Notes: generated from the letters alone by a model not told the origin. Shown: positions 8,439 through 17,368, counted from the stretch's first letter. The stretch is DNA of 64,000 nt from Actinacidiphila yeochonensis CN732 (GCF_000745345.1 NZ_JQNR01000005.1:1178001-1242000); one strand, 5' to 3'. Numbers and translations: made by a program.

Positions 8439-8763
8439 GCGATCACTCTTCCCCAAGCGTCAGGTAGGTAGGTGAGGCGGAGGGCAACCCGGGAGAACGC
8501 TCATTGGCAAGGAGATCACCCTGCCCGAGCGGGTTTGACCACGTTCGCTGAGCCCGATCGGCCAGCCGCGTCTGTGTGCGATGAACGCCCCTACTCAGAA
8601 AGGGAGTTCGAGGTTTCCTGTGAACCCGGGGCGAACGCTGGACGGGCCCCGGGTTGCGCGGGGGCGGAGAGCCGCGGAACTCCCTGTTCGGAGCGCAACT
8701 GATCGGTGGTGGTGCCAGTCCCACGAGTGTCCCCGTGGATTCGTGAGGAACGAGGAAGACACC
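8439..8763. other. Intergenic, no gene seen
   Basis: A 325-bp region between the starts of the divergent CYTH and acyltransferase genes. No protein-like frame or RNA gene stands out. It must hold the promoters of both genes, but no clear -35/-10 pair could be chosen. Confidence 0.5.
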
Positions 8764-10956
8764 GTGACCCAAGCACTGCTGCGGCCCGGACGACGCCCGC
8801 CGAGGCCGGAAGCGGCGGGGCACCCGCCGGGTGGGACCGGGGACCGGCGGGCGGACATCCAGGGGCTGCGGGCCGTGGCCGTCACGCTCGTCGTGCTGTC
8901 GCACGCCGGGGTCCGGCAGTTCAGCGGCGGCTACCTGGGCGTCGACGTCTTCTTCGTCATATCCGGCTTCCTCATCACGTCCATGCTCGTGGGCGAGCTG
9001 GACCGCACCGGCCGCATATCCGTGCCGCGCTTCTACGCCCGGCGGGCCCTGCGCCTGCTGCCCGCCTCCACCCTGGTCGGGGTCGTGACGCTGGTCGGGT
9101 CGTACCTCTACCTCTCGAAGGCGCGCTTCGCCGAGTACGCGGGCGACGCGATCGCGAGTGGCCTGTACGCGGTCAACATCCGCCTCGCCGTGAACGGCAC
9201 CGACTACCTCCAGGCGACCGACCCGCCCTCGCCCTTCCAGCACTTCTGGTCGCTGGCCGTGGAGGAGCAGTTCTACGTGGTGTGGCCGCTGGTGCTGGCG
9301 GCCGCGTACCTGGTCGCGCGGCGCGGGCGAGCAGCACGAACGGCGGCAGCGGAGGCAGGAGCGGAAGGGCGGACGGACTGGAGCACGGAAGGGCGGACGG
9401 ACTGGCGGACGACCGCCGTGCCGGCCGGGATCGCCTTCGTCCTCCTCGCGATCTCGTTCGTCCTGAGCGTCCACACGACGCGGACCTCCCCCTCATGGGC
9501 CTACTTCGGCTCGCAGACGCGGGCGTGGGAGCTGGCCGCCGGGGCGCTCCTCGCGCTCTGCGCCAACCGTCTGCGGAGCATGCCGCCGCTGCTCGCCGGG
9601 ACACTCTCCTGGGTGGGCCTGGCGGCCGTCGTCGGGGCGGCCCTCACGTTCGACGACACCACCGCGTTCCCCGGGTACGCGGCCCTCGTTCCCGTCGCGG
9701 GCACCGTGCTCGTACTGGCGGGCGGCAGCGTCCGCAGCCGTTTCGGCGGTGAGATGCTGCTGCGGCAGCGCCCGTTGACCGGCATCGGCGGCCTCTCCTA
9801 CGGCTGGTACCTGTGGCACTGGCCGCTGCTCGTGATCCTGCCCAGCGCCCTGGACCGGCCCGGTGCCGGCGTGCGCACCCGGCTCGCGGTGTGCGTGTTC
9901 GCCCTGTTCCTGGCCTGGCTGACGCTGCGGTTCGTGGAGAACCCGATACGGTTCGGCGCCGCCTTCCGGAACCGCCCGCGCCGGGCGCTGGGGCTGGGGG
10001 CCGGCCTCACGGCGGGGGCCGTGGCGCTCGCCGTCCTCGCGGCGCTCTTCCCGCCCGCGATCGACTCCGGCCGCCCGGCGCCGAGCCTGGCCGCGGCCGT
10101 CGAAAAGGCGGCGGACCCGCAGGCACGCCTGGCCCAGCTGCTGGCCGAGCCGAACAAGGTCATCCCCAGCAACCTCTCGCCCGGCCTCACCAAGATCAAG
10201 GCGGCCCGTTCCGCGGTGTACCGGGACGGCTGCCACGTCAGCACGACCTCGGTCGCCGTGCCGCCCTGCGTGTACGGCGACCCCGCGTCGGACACCACGG
10301 TGGTGCTCTTCGGCGACTCGCACGCCGCCCAGTGGTTCCCGGCCCTGGAACTCCTCGCCCGTGAGCGCCACTGGCGGCTCATCTCCCTGACGAAGGCGTC
10401 GTGCAAGGTCGCCGACGTCACCATCATCAGCGGCGGCAAGCCGTACACCTCGTGCGACACCTGGCGTTCGAAGGCCCTGGCGCGCATCGCCGAGCTGCGG
10501 CCCGACCTGGTGATCACCTCCTCGTCCGACGCCGGCAACCCCGCACACCCGGACCCCGCGGGCGCGCTCCAGCAGTGGACGAAGGGCTTCGAGCGGACGT
10601 ACAAGGCGCTCGGCGCGAGCGGGGCCGAGGTGGCGGCGCTCCTCGACACGCCGTGGCCCGCGTCGGACGCGGTCGACTGCGCGGGGACGCATCCGCTGGA
10701 CCTCGGGCGGTGCGCGAACACGCGCGGCGGCGCGGAGCAGGACCCGCACAAGCCCGCCGCCATCCGGGCCGCCGCGAAGGCCACCGGGGCCACGGTCATC
10801 GACCCCTGGCCCTGGATGTGCGGGTCGCGGGTGTGCCCGGTGCTGGTGGGCGACACGTTCGTCTACCGCGACGACAGCCACATGGCGGACGCCTACGCGC
10901 ATGCCCTGGCCCCGGTCCTCGGCGCCGAGCTCACCCGGCGGTTCACGAAGCTGTGA
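8764..10956 (+). CDS. Acyltransferase-3 / SGNH fusion protein (OafA-type O-acyltransferase)
   Basis: A 730-residue membrane O-acyltransferase. It begins at RRADIQGLRAVAVTLVVLSH, the conserved first helix with catalytic-type His, then GVDVFFVISGFLITSML and RFYARRALRLLPA. About ten membrane helices run to ~residue 430. A periplasmic SGNH domain follows (TTVVLFGDSHAAQWFPALE, block I; DDSHMADAYA, final Asp-His). This fused form transfers acyl groups to surface glycans or glycolipids. GTG 8764 has GAGGAAG upstream. A cytosolic loop near residue 205 contains a duplicated EGRTDW unit, from a 24-bp direct repeat near 9360-9406. Acceptor unknown. Confidence 0.88.
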   Translation: MTQALLRPGRRPPRPEAAGHPPGGTGDRRADIQGLRAVAVTLVVLSHAGVRQFSGGYLGVDVFFVISGFLITSMLVGELDRTGRISVPRFYARRALRLLPASTLVGVVTLVGSYLYLSKARFAEYAGDAIASGLYAVNIRLAVNGTDYLQATDPPSPFQHFWSLAVEEQFYVVWPLVLAAAYLVARRGRAARTAAAEAGAEGRTDWSTEGRTDWRTTAVPAGIAFVLLAISFVLSVHTTRTSPSWAYFGSQTRAWELAAGALLALCANRLRSMPPLLAGTLSWVGLAAVVGAALTFDDTTAFPGYAALVPVAGTVLVLAGGSVRSRFGGEMLLRQRPLTGIGGLSYGWYLWHWPLLVILPSALDRPGAGVRTRLAVCVFALFLAWLTLRFVENPIRFGAAFRNRPRRALGLGAGLTAGAVALAVLAALFPPAIDSGRPAPSLAAAVEKAADPQARLAQLLAEPNKVIPSNLSPGLTKIKAARSAVYRDGCHVSTTSVAVPPCVYGDPASDTTVVLFGDSHAAQWFPALELLARERHWRLISLTKASCKVADVTIISGGKPYTSCDTWRSKALARIAELRPDLVITSSSDAGNPAHPDPAGALQQWTKGFERTYKALGASGAEVAALLDTPWPASDAVDCAGTHPLDLGRCANTRGGAEQDPHKPAAIRAAAKATGATVIDPWPWMCGSRVCPVLVGDTFVYRDDSHMADAYAHALAPVLGAELTRRFTKL

Positions 10957-11001
10957 GCGCGCCGTGACCCGTCCGGCGCGCCCCGCGGCCCTGGGCGCGC
11001 C

Positions 11002-11051
11002 GGACGACCGGTACGTGCTGGACGACCGGTACGTGCTGGACGACCGGTACG
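11002..11051. repeat. 18-bp tandem repeat, ~2.8 copies
   Basis: The unit GGACGACCGGTACGTGCT occurs at 11002, 11020 and, in part, 11038. It lies in the non-coding stretch between the acyltransferase and GNAT genes. No function is evident. Confidence 0.85.
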
Positions 11052-11123
11052 TACGGCAGGTGTACGAGGCGGCTGCGACGGCCGTCTCGTACACCGCCGG
11101 GCGGGGCCGAGAGGGTGAAGGAC

Positions 11124-11157
11124 GAGGCGATGGCCATCGCCTCTCGCCCGGTAGTCT
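11124..11157 (+). promoter_or_regulatory. Perfect 20-bp palindrome followed by a -10 box, GNAT gene promoter
   Basis: Bases 11124-11143 form an exact palindrome (half-site GAGGCGATGG). Nine bases later TAGTCT (11152-11157) fits a -10 element, and the GTG start of the GNAT gene comes six bases after it, so the transcript is probably leaderless. The palindrome covers the -35 region, where a repressor would block transcription. Confidence 0.5.
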
Positions 11158-11163
11158 GAGAGC

Positions 11164-11703
11164 GTGTCAGATCTTGGTATCGCCGCCTGGCCGCCCGCGC
11201 CGATCAGGACCGAGAGGCTCGTGCTCCGTGAGCCCGAGGCCCGGGACCGTGCGGCGTTCGTCGAACTGCTGGCGTCGCCGGAGGCGCACACCTACCTCGG
11301 CGGCCCCCGCCCACGCGGCGAGCTGGAGCGCGAGCTGCCCGCGACACCCGAGCGGTGGCCCGGGAGCTTCGTCGTCGATCTCGACGGGGCGATGATCGGC
11401 CAGATCCTGCTCAGGAGGGCAACGGAGCACCGCTGCCCGGCTGCCGCGGGGAAGGCCGACCTCGGCTACCTGTTCCTGCCCCGGGCATGGGGGTTCGGGT
11501 ACGCCACCGAGGCGTGCGCGGCGGCACTCGACTGGTTCGACGGCGTCCTCCCCGGCGAGCCGGTGGTGCTCACCACCCAGAGCGCCAACACCGGCTCGAT
11601 GCGCCTCGCGGCCAAACTGGGGTTCACCGAGGTGGAACGGTTCCAGGCATGGGACGCCGAGCAGTGGCTCGGCCTGCGGCCCCCGGTCACGCCGTCCGCC
11701 TGA
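11164..11703 (+). CDS. GNAT-family N-acetyltransferase
   Basis: A 179-residue GNAT of the RimJ/RimL-like group. It opens with TERLVLREPEARDRAAFVEL, has a beta-4 strand before the acetyl-CoA loop (ADLGYLFLPRAWGFGYATEA, an R/QxxGxG/A-like Q-x-x-G-x-G/A turn as WGFGYA) and ends NTGSMRLAAKLGFTEVERF. The family acetylates protein N-termini, aminoglycosides or small amines; the substrate is not evident. GTG 11164 sits directly after a -10-like element, with no Shine-Dalgarno, in line with leaderless translation. Confidence 0.85.
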   Translation: MSDLGIAAWPPAPIRTERLVLREPEARDRAAFVELLASPEAHTYLGGPRPRGELERELPATPERWPGSFVVDLDGAMIGQILLRRATEHRCPAAAGKADLGYLFLPRAWGFGYATEACAAALDWFDGVLPGEPVVLTTQSANTGSMRLAAKLGFTEVERFQAWDAEQWLGLRPPVTPSA

Positions 11704-11816
11704 GCCCGGGGCGCCAGCGGCGCCAGAACGCGGGCTGCGAGGCTCCCGCCTCCGGTGCGTGCCCGAGCGGGAGCCCCGCGGTCCCCCCCGGAGCCGGCGG
11801 GGGCGGCCACACCGGC

Positions 11817-12311
11817 TCAGTGGGAGTCGTGCTCCTTGTCGACGAGGCGGTCGACGCACACCGCGACGGCGATCAGCATGGACGCGTCCGCGTCGTCCCG
11901 TTCGACGTCGATGGCGTACGCGTCGCGCAGGGAGAACCAGCGGCGCGAGATGCGGGCCAGGCGCTCGCCCTCCCACTCGATGTCGTACTCCTTGTCGAGC
12001 AGGTCGCCGCGGATCTCCAGCTCCTCGCCGGAGGCCAGCTCCGCCCGGTACACGTCGTGGAGCAGCGCCAGCCGCTTCTTGCGGACGGTGACCAGGGTCT
12101 GGCCGTCCCGTTCGATCGTCATGGCGTCGCGCAGGCTGAGCAGCTTCTGGTGCACCACCGCCACCACCGCCCCGGACGCGTCCTGGATCTCCAGCGTCTC
12201 CCGCAGCCGCAGCACCTTGCCGTCGACGTAGAACGCCCGGCGCCCGTGCTCGTCCTCGACCCAGTAGTCGTCGCCGACCGCGAACATCTTCTCCCGCACC
12301 ACGTATTTCAT
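11817..12311 (-). CDS. LURP-one-related family protein
   Basis: A 164-residue protein of the LURP-one/Tubby-like fold (YxjI family). It reads KYVVREKMFAVGDDYWVEDE, GRRAFYVDGKVLRLRETLEI, then paired strands such as LVTVRKKRLALLHDVYRAEL. The fold is a 12-strand barrel around a hydrophobic helix; bacterial members have no firm function, though phospholipid scramblase-like roles are proposed. ATG 12311 fits the start of the family; the frame is open further upstream but without family similarity. Confidence 0.8.
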   Translation of the reverse strand: MKYVVREKMFAVGDDYWVEDEHGRRAFYVDGKVLRLRETLEIQDASGAVVAVVHQKLLSLRDAMTIERDGQTLVTVRKKRLALLHDVYRAELASGEELEIRGDLLDKEYDIEWEGERLARISRRWFSLRDAYAIDVERDDADASMLIAVAVCVDRLVDKEHDSH

Positions 12312-12513
12312 GCGCGTATGCCTACCCCGCGGGGCACCATTCGAAGGCCCTCGCAGGTCGCAACCGTCCGCAGGACCCTCGAAAGGGCCACGGCCGGCGG
12401 AGCCGGCTGTCCGGGCGCTCGAAGAAGATCCTGGACGGCGGCCCACGCCCGGTCCGACAGACGCGCCGACCCCGCCCTGTGGGCGGACGACGGTCCTTGT
12501 CAGACGGGACGAG

Positions 12514-12550
12514 TTGATAAGTTCATTTTGCTGGTGCTCGCATGTATCAA
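12514..12550. promoter_or_regulatory. AT-rich inverted repeat upstream of the Fic gene
   Basis: TTGATA (12514-12519) and its complement TATCAA (12545-12550) flank 25 bases, and AAGTTC is repeated directly at 12519 and 12549. This is one of the few AT-rich spots in the region and ends 16 bases before the Fic start. A promoter/operator is the likely use; TTGTCA at 12497 could be a -35. Confidence 0.35.
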
Positions 12551-12566
12551 GTTCGCGGAGAGACCC

Positions 12567-13601
12567 ATGGCAGGTAGGGGACGGCCCAGTCGTACCACCG
12601 TGTACTCACGACTGGACGCGGCGCTGGCTGAGCTGAACGAACGCTTCGGAGGGTTGCCGAGCCCGAGGGAGGCCCAGGAGATCTGGGACGACATCTGGCA
12701 CGAGGAGGCCCACCACTCGACAGCCTTGGAAGGCAACACCCTCGTTCTGCGAGAAGTCGAGGCCCTCCTCGAACAGGGGCGGGCCGTCGGAGCCAAACCG
12801 CTGCGGGAGTACAACGAGGTCCAGGGCTACGCGGATGCCGCGCGATGGGTCTACGGTCAAGCTCTGGAGCCGGACGCCTGGCACGATGGGCGACTCCTCA
12901 CCATTGCCGAGATCCGCCACATCCATCACGCGGCCATGACACCGGTCTGGGACGTGGCTCCCCACGCTGACGCCAACGGCAGGGAGACGCCCGGGAACTT
13001 TCGGGAGCATGCCATCGCCCCCTTCGCGGAAGGGATGACCCCTCCGGACTGGCCGCTCGTGCCTGCCTGCGTCGAGCAGTGGGTCGGCGACGTCTGTGCC
13101 GTCGGGCGCGGCATCGAGAGCGGTGGAGACCTGGGCAAACCCCTGCCGGAAGTCCTCGCGGATATTCACAACCGTTTCGAGCGTATCCATCCGTTCATCG
13201 ACGGTAACGGGCGTACGGGCCGACTGGTGCTGAACCTTGTCCTGGTGCGTCTGGGGTACCCGCCGATCATCATTCTCAAGAGGCAGCGGGACGCATACCT
13301 GTCCGCGCTCCGCCGCGCGGACTCCGGCGACTGCGGAGCTCTGGGGGAACTGGTGGCGAGGGCGATGGAGGACAACCTGAACCGCTTCATCGTCCCCAAC
13401 GTCGCCGGCCCGGCCCGCTTGGTGCCTTTGGCGGCTCTCGTGGACGAGGAGCACTCGCTGGCCGCCCTGCGGCAGGCGGCGCAACGTGGTCGGCTCAGCG
13501 CGGTCCAAGGAGCGGACGGGGTCTGGCGCGCTTCTCGAAAGTCCGTGGCCGCGTACCGTGCCAGCAAACACAAGCGGAGGCCCAGAGCCGGTGACGGCTG
13601 A
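12567..13601 (+). CDS. Fic-domain protein, class II (AMP-transferase type)
   Basis: A 344-residue Fic protein. The catalytic loop HPFIDGNGRTGR (208-219) matches HxFx(D/E)GNGRxxR, so nucleotide transfer, usually AMP, to a target hydroxyl is expected. Residues 51-56 (STALEG) match the class II inhibitory helix (S/T)xxxE(G/N), with E55 expected to contact the second Arg of the loop and hold the enzyme off. The N-terminal Fic_N region and a C-terminal winged-helix-like end (LAALRQAAQRGRLSAVQGAD) complete the usual architecture. ATG 12567 has GGAGAG upstream. No antitoxin gene adjoins it. Base composition is lower in G+C than the neighbours, which suggests acquisition. Confidence 0.9.
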   Translation: MAGRGRPSRTTVYSRLDAALAELNERFGGLPSPREAQEIWDDIWHEEAHHSTALEGNTLVLREVEALLEQGRAVGAKPLREYNEVQGYADAARWVYGQALEPDAWHDGRLLTIAEIRHIHHAAMTPVWDVAPHADANGRETPGNFREHAIAPFAEGMTPPDWPLVPACVEQWVGDVCAVGRGIESGGDLGKPLPEVLADIHNRFERIHPFIDGNGRTGRLVLNLVLVRLGYPPIIILKRQRDAYLSALRRADSGDCGALGELVARAMEDNLNRFIVPNVAGPARLVPLAALVDEEHSLAALRQAAQRGRLSAVQGADGVWRASRKSVAAYRASKHKRRPRAGDG

Positions 13602-13659
13602 GGCTGAGGTCGGGACCCGTCCGGAATGCGGTGACCCGGTGATGCGGTTGGATGGAGGT

Positions 13660-15522
13660 ATGACTGCACGTGCACGCGTCCGGGCGCCTGAGCTGGTGGG
13701 CAAGGGCGGCTGGCTGAACACCGGTGACAAGCAACCCACCCTCGCCGACCTGCGCGGCTCCATCGTGATCCTCGACTTCTGGACGTTCTGCTGTGTGAAC
13801 TGCCTGCACGTCCTGGACGAGCTGCGGGAGCTGGAGGAGCGGCACCGCGACACGGTGGTGATCGTGGGGGTCCACTCGCCGAAGTTCGTGCACGAGGCCG
13901 AGCACGGCGCCGTGGTGGACGCGGTGGAGCGGTACGGGGTGCACCACCCGGTGCTGGACGACCCGGAGCTGGCCACCTGGCGGCAGTACGCCGTACGGGC
14001 GTGGCCGACGCTCGTGGTGATCGACCCCGAGGGCTACGTGGTGGCCCAGCACGCCGGCGAGGGGCACGCCCACGCGCTGGAGCAGCTGGTCACCCGGCTG
14101 GAGCACGAGCACGCCGCCAAGGGCACCCTGCGCCGGGGCGACGGACCGTACGTGCCGCCGGAGCCGGTCGCCACGGACCTGCGCTTCCCCGGCAAGATGG
14201 TGGCGCTGCCCGGCGGGCACTTCCTGGTGTCGGACTCCACCCGGCACGCCCTCGTGGAGCTGGCCGCCGACGGCGAGACCGTGGTGCGGCGGATCGGCAC
14301 CGGCGAGCGCGGCCTGGTCGACGGCGACCCGGGCACCGCCCGGTTCAACGAGCCGCAGGGCCTCGCGCTGCTGCCCCCGGTGGCGGGGACGACCGGCGTG
14401 GGCAGCGTGATCGTCGCCGACACCGTGAACCACGCGCTGCGCCGGGTGGACCTCGAAACCGGCCTCGTCACCACCGTCGCCGGCACCGGCCGCCAGTGGT
14501 GGCAGGGCTCGCCCAGCTCGGGGGCGGCGCTGGAGGTGGACCTGTCCTCGCCGTGGGACGTGGCCTGGTTCGAGGACCGGGTGTGGATCGCGATGGCCGG
14601 CGTGCACCAGCTGTGGACGTACGACCCGGCCACCGGCCGGGTGGGTGCCGCCGCGGGCACCACCAACGAGGGGCTGGTCGACGGGCAGGCCGGCGACGCC
14701 TGGTTCGCGCAGCCCTCGGGCCTGTCCGCAGCCGGCGGCCGGCTGTGGGTGGCCGACTCGGAGACCTCCGCCGTGCGCTGGGTGGAGCAGGGCGCCGGGG
14801 ACGACGACGGCTACGTGGTGCGCACCGCCGTGGGCACCGGCCTCTTCGACTTCGGGCACCGGGACGGCCCGGCCGGCCAGGCGCTGCTCCAGCACCCGCT
14901 GGGCGTCACCGCGCTGCCGGACGGCTCGGTCGCCGTCAGCGACACCTACAACAACGCGCTGCGCCGCTACGACCCGGCCACCGGCGAGGTCTCCACGCTC
15001 GCCACCGACCTGCGGGAGCCCTCGGACGCCGCCGTGGTGGACGGCGACATCCTGGTGGTGGAGTCGGCGGCGCACCGGCTGACCCGGATGCGCCTGCCGG
15101 AGGAGGCCGTACGGGTGGAGGCCGTCGCGCACCGCACCCGCCGGGAGGCCACCGAGGTGGCGGCCGGGCCGTTCCGCCTCGACGTGGTCTTCACCGCGCC
15201 GGCCGGCCAGAAGCTCGACGACCGCTACGGGCCCTCCACCCGGCTGCTGGTCAGCTCCACCCCGCCGGAGCTGCTGGCGAAGGGCGCCGGCAAGGGCACC
15301 GACCTCTTCCGCGACCTGGAGCTGGACCCGGCGGTGCCGGAGGGCGTGCTGCACGTCTCGGCGATGGCGGCGTCCTGCGACGACGACGAGGCCAACGAGT
15401 ACCCGGCCTGCCACGTCCACCAGCAGGACTGGGGCGTCCCGGTGCGGCTGACCGGGGACGGCGCCGCCCGGCTCGGGCTGGTCCTCGCGGGCATGGACCC
15501 CGCCGAGGCCGAGCAGGGCTGA
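13660..15522 (+). CDS. Thioredoxin-like/NHL-repeat protein (NHLRC2-like)
   Basis: A ~620-residue soluble protein with an N-terminal thioredoxin fold (about 1-155; WTFCCVNC, CxxC at 45-48, and cis-Pro in AWPTLVVI) and a six-bladed NHL propeller (about 170-500; repeated FNEPQGLAL, VADTVNHALRRVD, HPLGVTALPDGSVAVSDTYN). The same pairing occurs in animal NHLRC2 and in many actinobacteria; a redox role is likely but the partner is unknown. No export signal is seen. ATG 13660 fits the family start, though GGAGGT directly abuts it; ATG 13642 is a possible alternative. Confidence 0.82.
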   Translation: MTARARVRAPELVGKGGWLNTGDKQPTLADLRGSIVILDFWTFCCVNCLHVLDELRELEERHRDTVVIVGVHSPKFVHEAEHGAVVDAVERYGVHHPVLDDPELATWRQYAVRAWPTLVVIDPEGYVVAQHAGEGHAHALEQLVTRLEHEHAAKGTLRRGDGPYVPPEPVATDLRFPGKMVALPGGHFLVSDSTRHALVELAADGETVVRRIGTGERGLVDGDPGTARFNEPQGLALLPPVAGTTGVGSVIVADTVNHALRRVDLETGLVTTVAGTGRQWWQGSPSSGAALEVDLSSPWDVAWFEDRVWIAMAGVHQLWTYDPATGRVGAAAGTTNEGLVDGQAGDAWFAQPSGLSAAGGRLWVADSETSAVRWVEQGAGDDDGYVVRTAVGTGLFDFGHRDGPAGQALLQHPLGVTALPDGSVAVSDTYNNALRRYDPATGEVSTLATDLREPSDAAVVDGDILVVESAAHRLTRMRLPEEAVRVEAVAHRTRREATEVAAGPFRLDVVFTAPAGQKLDDRYGPSTRLLVSSTPPELLAKGAGKGTDLFRDLELDPAVPEGVLHVSAMAASCDDDEANEYPACHVHQQDWGVPVRLTGDGAARLGLVLAGMDPAEAEQG

Positions 15523-15756
15523 CGCGACGGGGGACCGGGTCGGGCCGCTTGAGCGGCCGATCCGGGACCGGGCTCCCCGGTCTCGGGCCGCTCCCTGGAG
15601 CCAGGTCGCGCCGGAGAGCCGGCTGGCGCTCCGGCGGCACTGCCCTGCCCGACCCGCGGGCTCCGCTGGGCGGCTGAGCGGATGAGCGGCTGGGCTGCTG
15701 GGCTCCGGGGCCGGTGCCGCCGGACCCGCGGGTGGGGAACGGCGCGGCTGCCGGTG

Positions 15757-16203
15757 CTACTCCGCGCCGGGCTCCGGGGGGCACTCGGGGCCGTTGCGCC
15801 ACAGGTCGTCGGCGGTGCCCTCGGCGAGGTGCCGGGCGTAGACGCCGACCTTGCGGTGGATGACGGCCAGGGCCTCCTGGAGGTCGGCGATCTGGTGCTC
15901 GACCCTCTCCTCGTGCCGGCGCAGGAGCGCGAACCGCTCCTGCTCGTTGCCGCTGCCCGCCAGGACGAGTTCCGCGTAGCGGCGGATCTCCGGCAGCGGC
16001 ATCCCCGTCGCGCGCAGCTTCGTGCACACCCGCAGCCACCCCACCTCCTCCCGGGTGAACACGCGCCGCCCGGCGGCGTTCCGGCGCACGGGCGCCAGCA
16101 GTCCCTCCTGCTCGTAGAAGCGCAGCGTGTAGGTGCTCAGCCCGGTCAGTTCACCGACCTCGCCGATACTCCACGTGGACCCGATCTCCTCAGCGGTGGT
16201 CAT
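15757..16203 (-). CDS. MerR-family transcriptional regulator
   Basis: A 148-residue MerR regulator: winged helix-turn-helix (about 11-80; WSIGEVGELTGLSTYTLRFY, EQEGLLAPVRR, RVFTREEV) and a long dimerisation helix (EERVEHQIADLQEALAVIHR). No metal-binding cysteine pair is present; the only Cys residues are in RVCTK and the tail. It therefore belongs to the group that senses small molecules and controls a neighbouring oxidoreductase. It is divergent from the SDR gene, whose promoter has the stretched spacer such regulators act on. Confidence 0.9.
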   Translation of the reverse strand: MTTAEEIGSTWSIGEVGELTGLSTYTLRFYEQEGLLAPVRRNAAGRRVFTREEVGWLRVCTKLRATGMPLPEIRRYAELVLAGSGNEQERFALLRRHEERVEHQIADLQEALAVIHRKVGVYARHLAEGTADDLWRNGPECPPEPGAE

Positions 16204-16251
16204 GACCGCGAGCTTACAAACCCCTCGTGCGGTGGGGCGTGTTGCCGCCGG

Positions 16252-16282
16252 TTGACTTCGAGTCGACTGGAACTCCTAGCGT
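16252..16282 (+). promoter_or_regulatory. MerR-type promoter, -35/-10 with 19-bp spacer and operator dyad
   Basis: TTGACT (16252-16257) and TAGCGT (16277-16282) are separated by exactly 19 bp, the over-long spacing at which MerR-family activators work. An imperfect palindrome TTCGAGTCGACTGGAA (16257-16272; core AGTCGACT perfect) fills the spacer. The SDR ATG is 31 bases downstream. Together these make it the target of the divergent MerR gene. Confidence 0.8.
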
Positions 16283-16312
16283 CGGTAGGGCATTCGACGA
16301 AAGGAAAGCCCC

Positions 16313-17164
16313 ATGTCCGCCACGTGGTTCATCACCGGCACCTCGTCCGGCTTCGGCCGCCTGCTCACCGAGCGGCTGCTGGCCCGAGGCGACCGCGTCG
16401 CCGCGACGCTGCGCCGGCCCGAGGCACTGGACGACCTGCGCGAGGCCCACGGCGACCGCCTGTGGACCGCCCGGCTCGACGTGACCGACGCCGAGCAGGC
16501 GCGCCAGGTCGTCGACGACGCCTTCGCCCGCTTCGGCACGGTCGACGTGGTCGTCAACAACGCCGGCTACGGCGTGTTCGCCTCCGTCGAGGAGGCGAGC
16601 GACGAGCAGATCCGGCAGGTGATCGACACCAACCTGCTCGGCTCGATCAACGTCATCCGCGCCGCGCTCCCGCACCTGCGCGCCCAACGGAGCGGCCACA
16701 TCCTCCAGGTCTCGACCGCCGGCGGCCAGACCACCTACCCCAACTTCGGCTACTACCACGCCTCGAAGTGGGGCATCGAGGGCTTCTGCGAGACGGTGGC
16801 CCAGGAGATCGCCCCCTTCGGCATCCACCTGACCATCGTCGAACCCGGCGCGACGCCGACCGGATTCGGCCGGTCCATGGCCACCGCACCGGTCATGCCG
16901 GAGTACGAGGACACCCCGGCGGGCATGGTGCGGCGCGCCGTCGCGAGCGGCCAGCTCCCCCTGCCCAACGACCCGGGGAAGATCGCCGACGCGATGATCG
17001 ACGTCGTGGACACCGGGTCCGCGCCCCTGCGCCTGCCCCTCGGCGTCGACACCTTCCGCGACGTCCGGGCGTCCCTCGCCGCCCGCCTCGCCGAGCACGA
17101 CGCCCACCGGGACGCGGCCCTCGGGGTGGCGAGGACGGACGTCGCGGCCGAGGCGGCGGGGTAG
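16313..17164 (+). CDS. Short-chain dehydrogenase/reductase
   Basis: A 283-residue classical SDR. The Rossmann glycine motif is TGTSSGFG (8-15), NNAG at 82-85, and the catalytic Ser134, Tyr148 and Lys152 (YHASK) are all present; GYYHASKWGIEGF follows the norm. Such enzymes oxidise or reduce hydroxyl/keto groups with NAD(P)(H). An AAAGGAAAG ribosome site precedes ATG 16313. It is divergent from, and by its promoter controlled by, the MerR regulator. Substrate unknown; a detoxification role for carbonyls fits the regulator type. Confidence 0.9.
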   Translation: MSATWFITGTSSGFGRLLTERLLARGDRVAATLRRPEALDDLREAHGDRLWTARLDVTDAEQARQVVDDAFARFGTVDVVVNNAGYGVFASVEEASDEQIRQVIDTNLLGSINVIRAALPHLRAQRSGHILQVSTAGGQTTYPNFGYYHASKWGIEGFCETVAQEIAPFGIHLTIVEPGATPTGFGRSMATAPVMPEYEDTPAGMVRRAVASGQLPLPNDPGKIADAMIDVVDTGSAPLRLPLGVDTFRDVRASLAARLAEHDAHRDAALGVARTDVAAEAAG

Positions 17165-17310
17165 CGGGACCGCGCGGTCCCGTCGGGGTGAGCGGGCGGC
17201 CCGCAGGTCAGCCCGCGCGCCTCACCGTGCCGTCCGCGCGGCCTCGCAGGCCGGGCGCGACCACTGGCCGGGCGCGCCACTGGCCGGGCGCGTCGGCGGC
17301 CTGGCGCTCC

Positions 17311-17368
17311 AAGGCCGGTGCCCCAGGGCCGGTGCCCCAGGGCCGGTGCCCCAGGGCCGGTGCCCCAG
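17311..17368. repeat. 14-bp tandem repeat, four copies
   Basis: The unit GGGCCGGTGCCCCA is repeated four times head to tail (the first copy with AAGGCC) between the convergent SDR and binding-protein genes. Each unit is itself partly self-complementary (GGGCC...), so folding into hairpins that stop transcription is possible. Confidence 0.85.

Noticed and set aside
8443..9474. 343-residue minus-strand frame upstream of and opposite the acyltransferase
   Set aside because: Composition is Arg/Gly/Val-rich with no domain; the opposite strand clearly encodes the acyltransferase.
17311..17368. CRISPR array
   Set aside because: The 14-bp units are directly tandem with no spacers; there are no cas genes.
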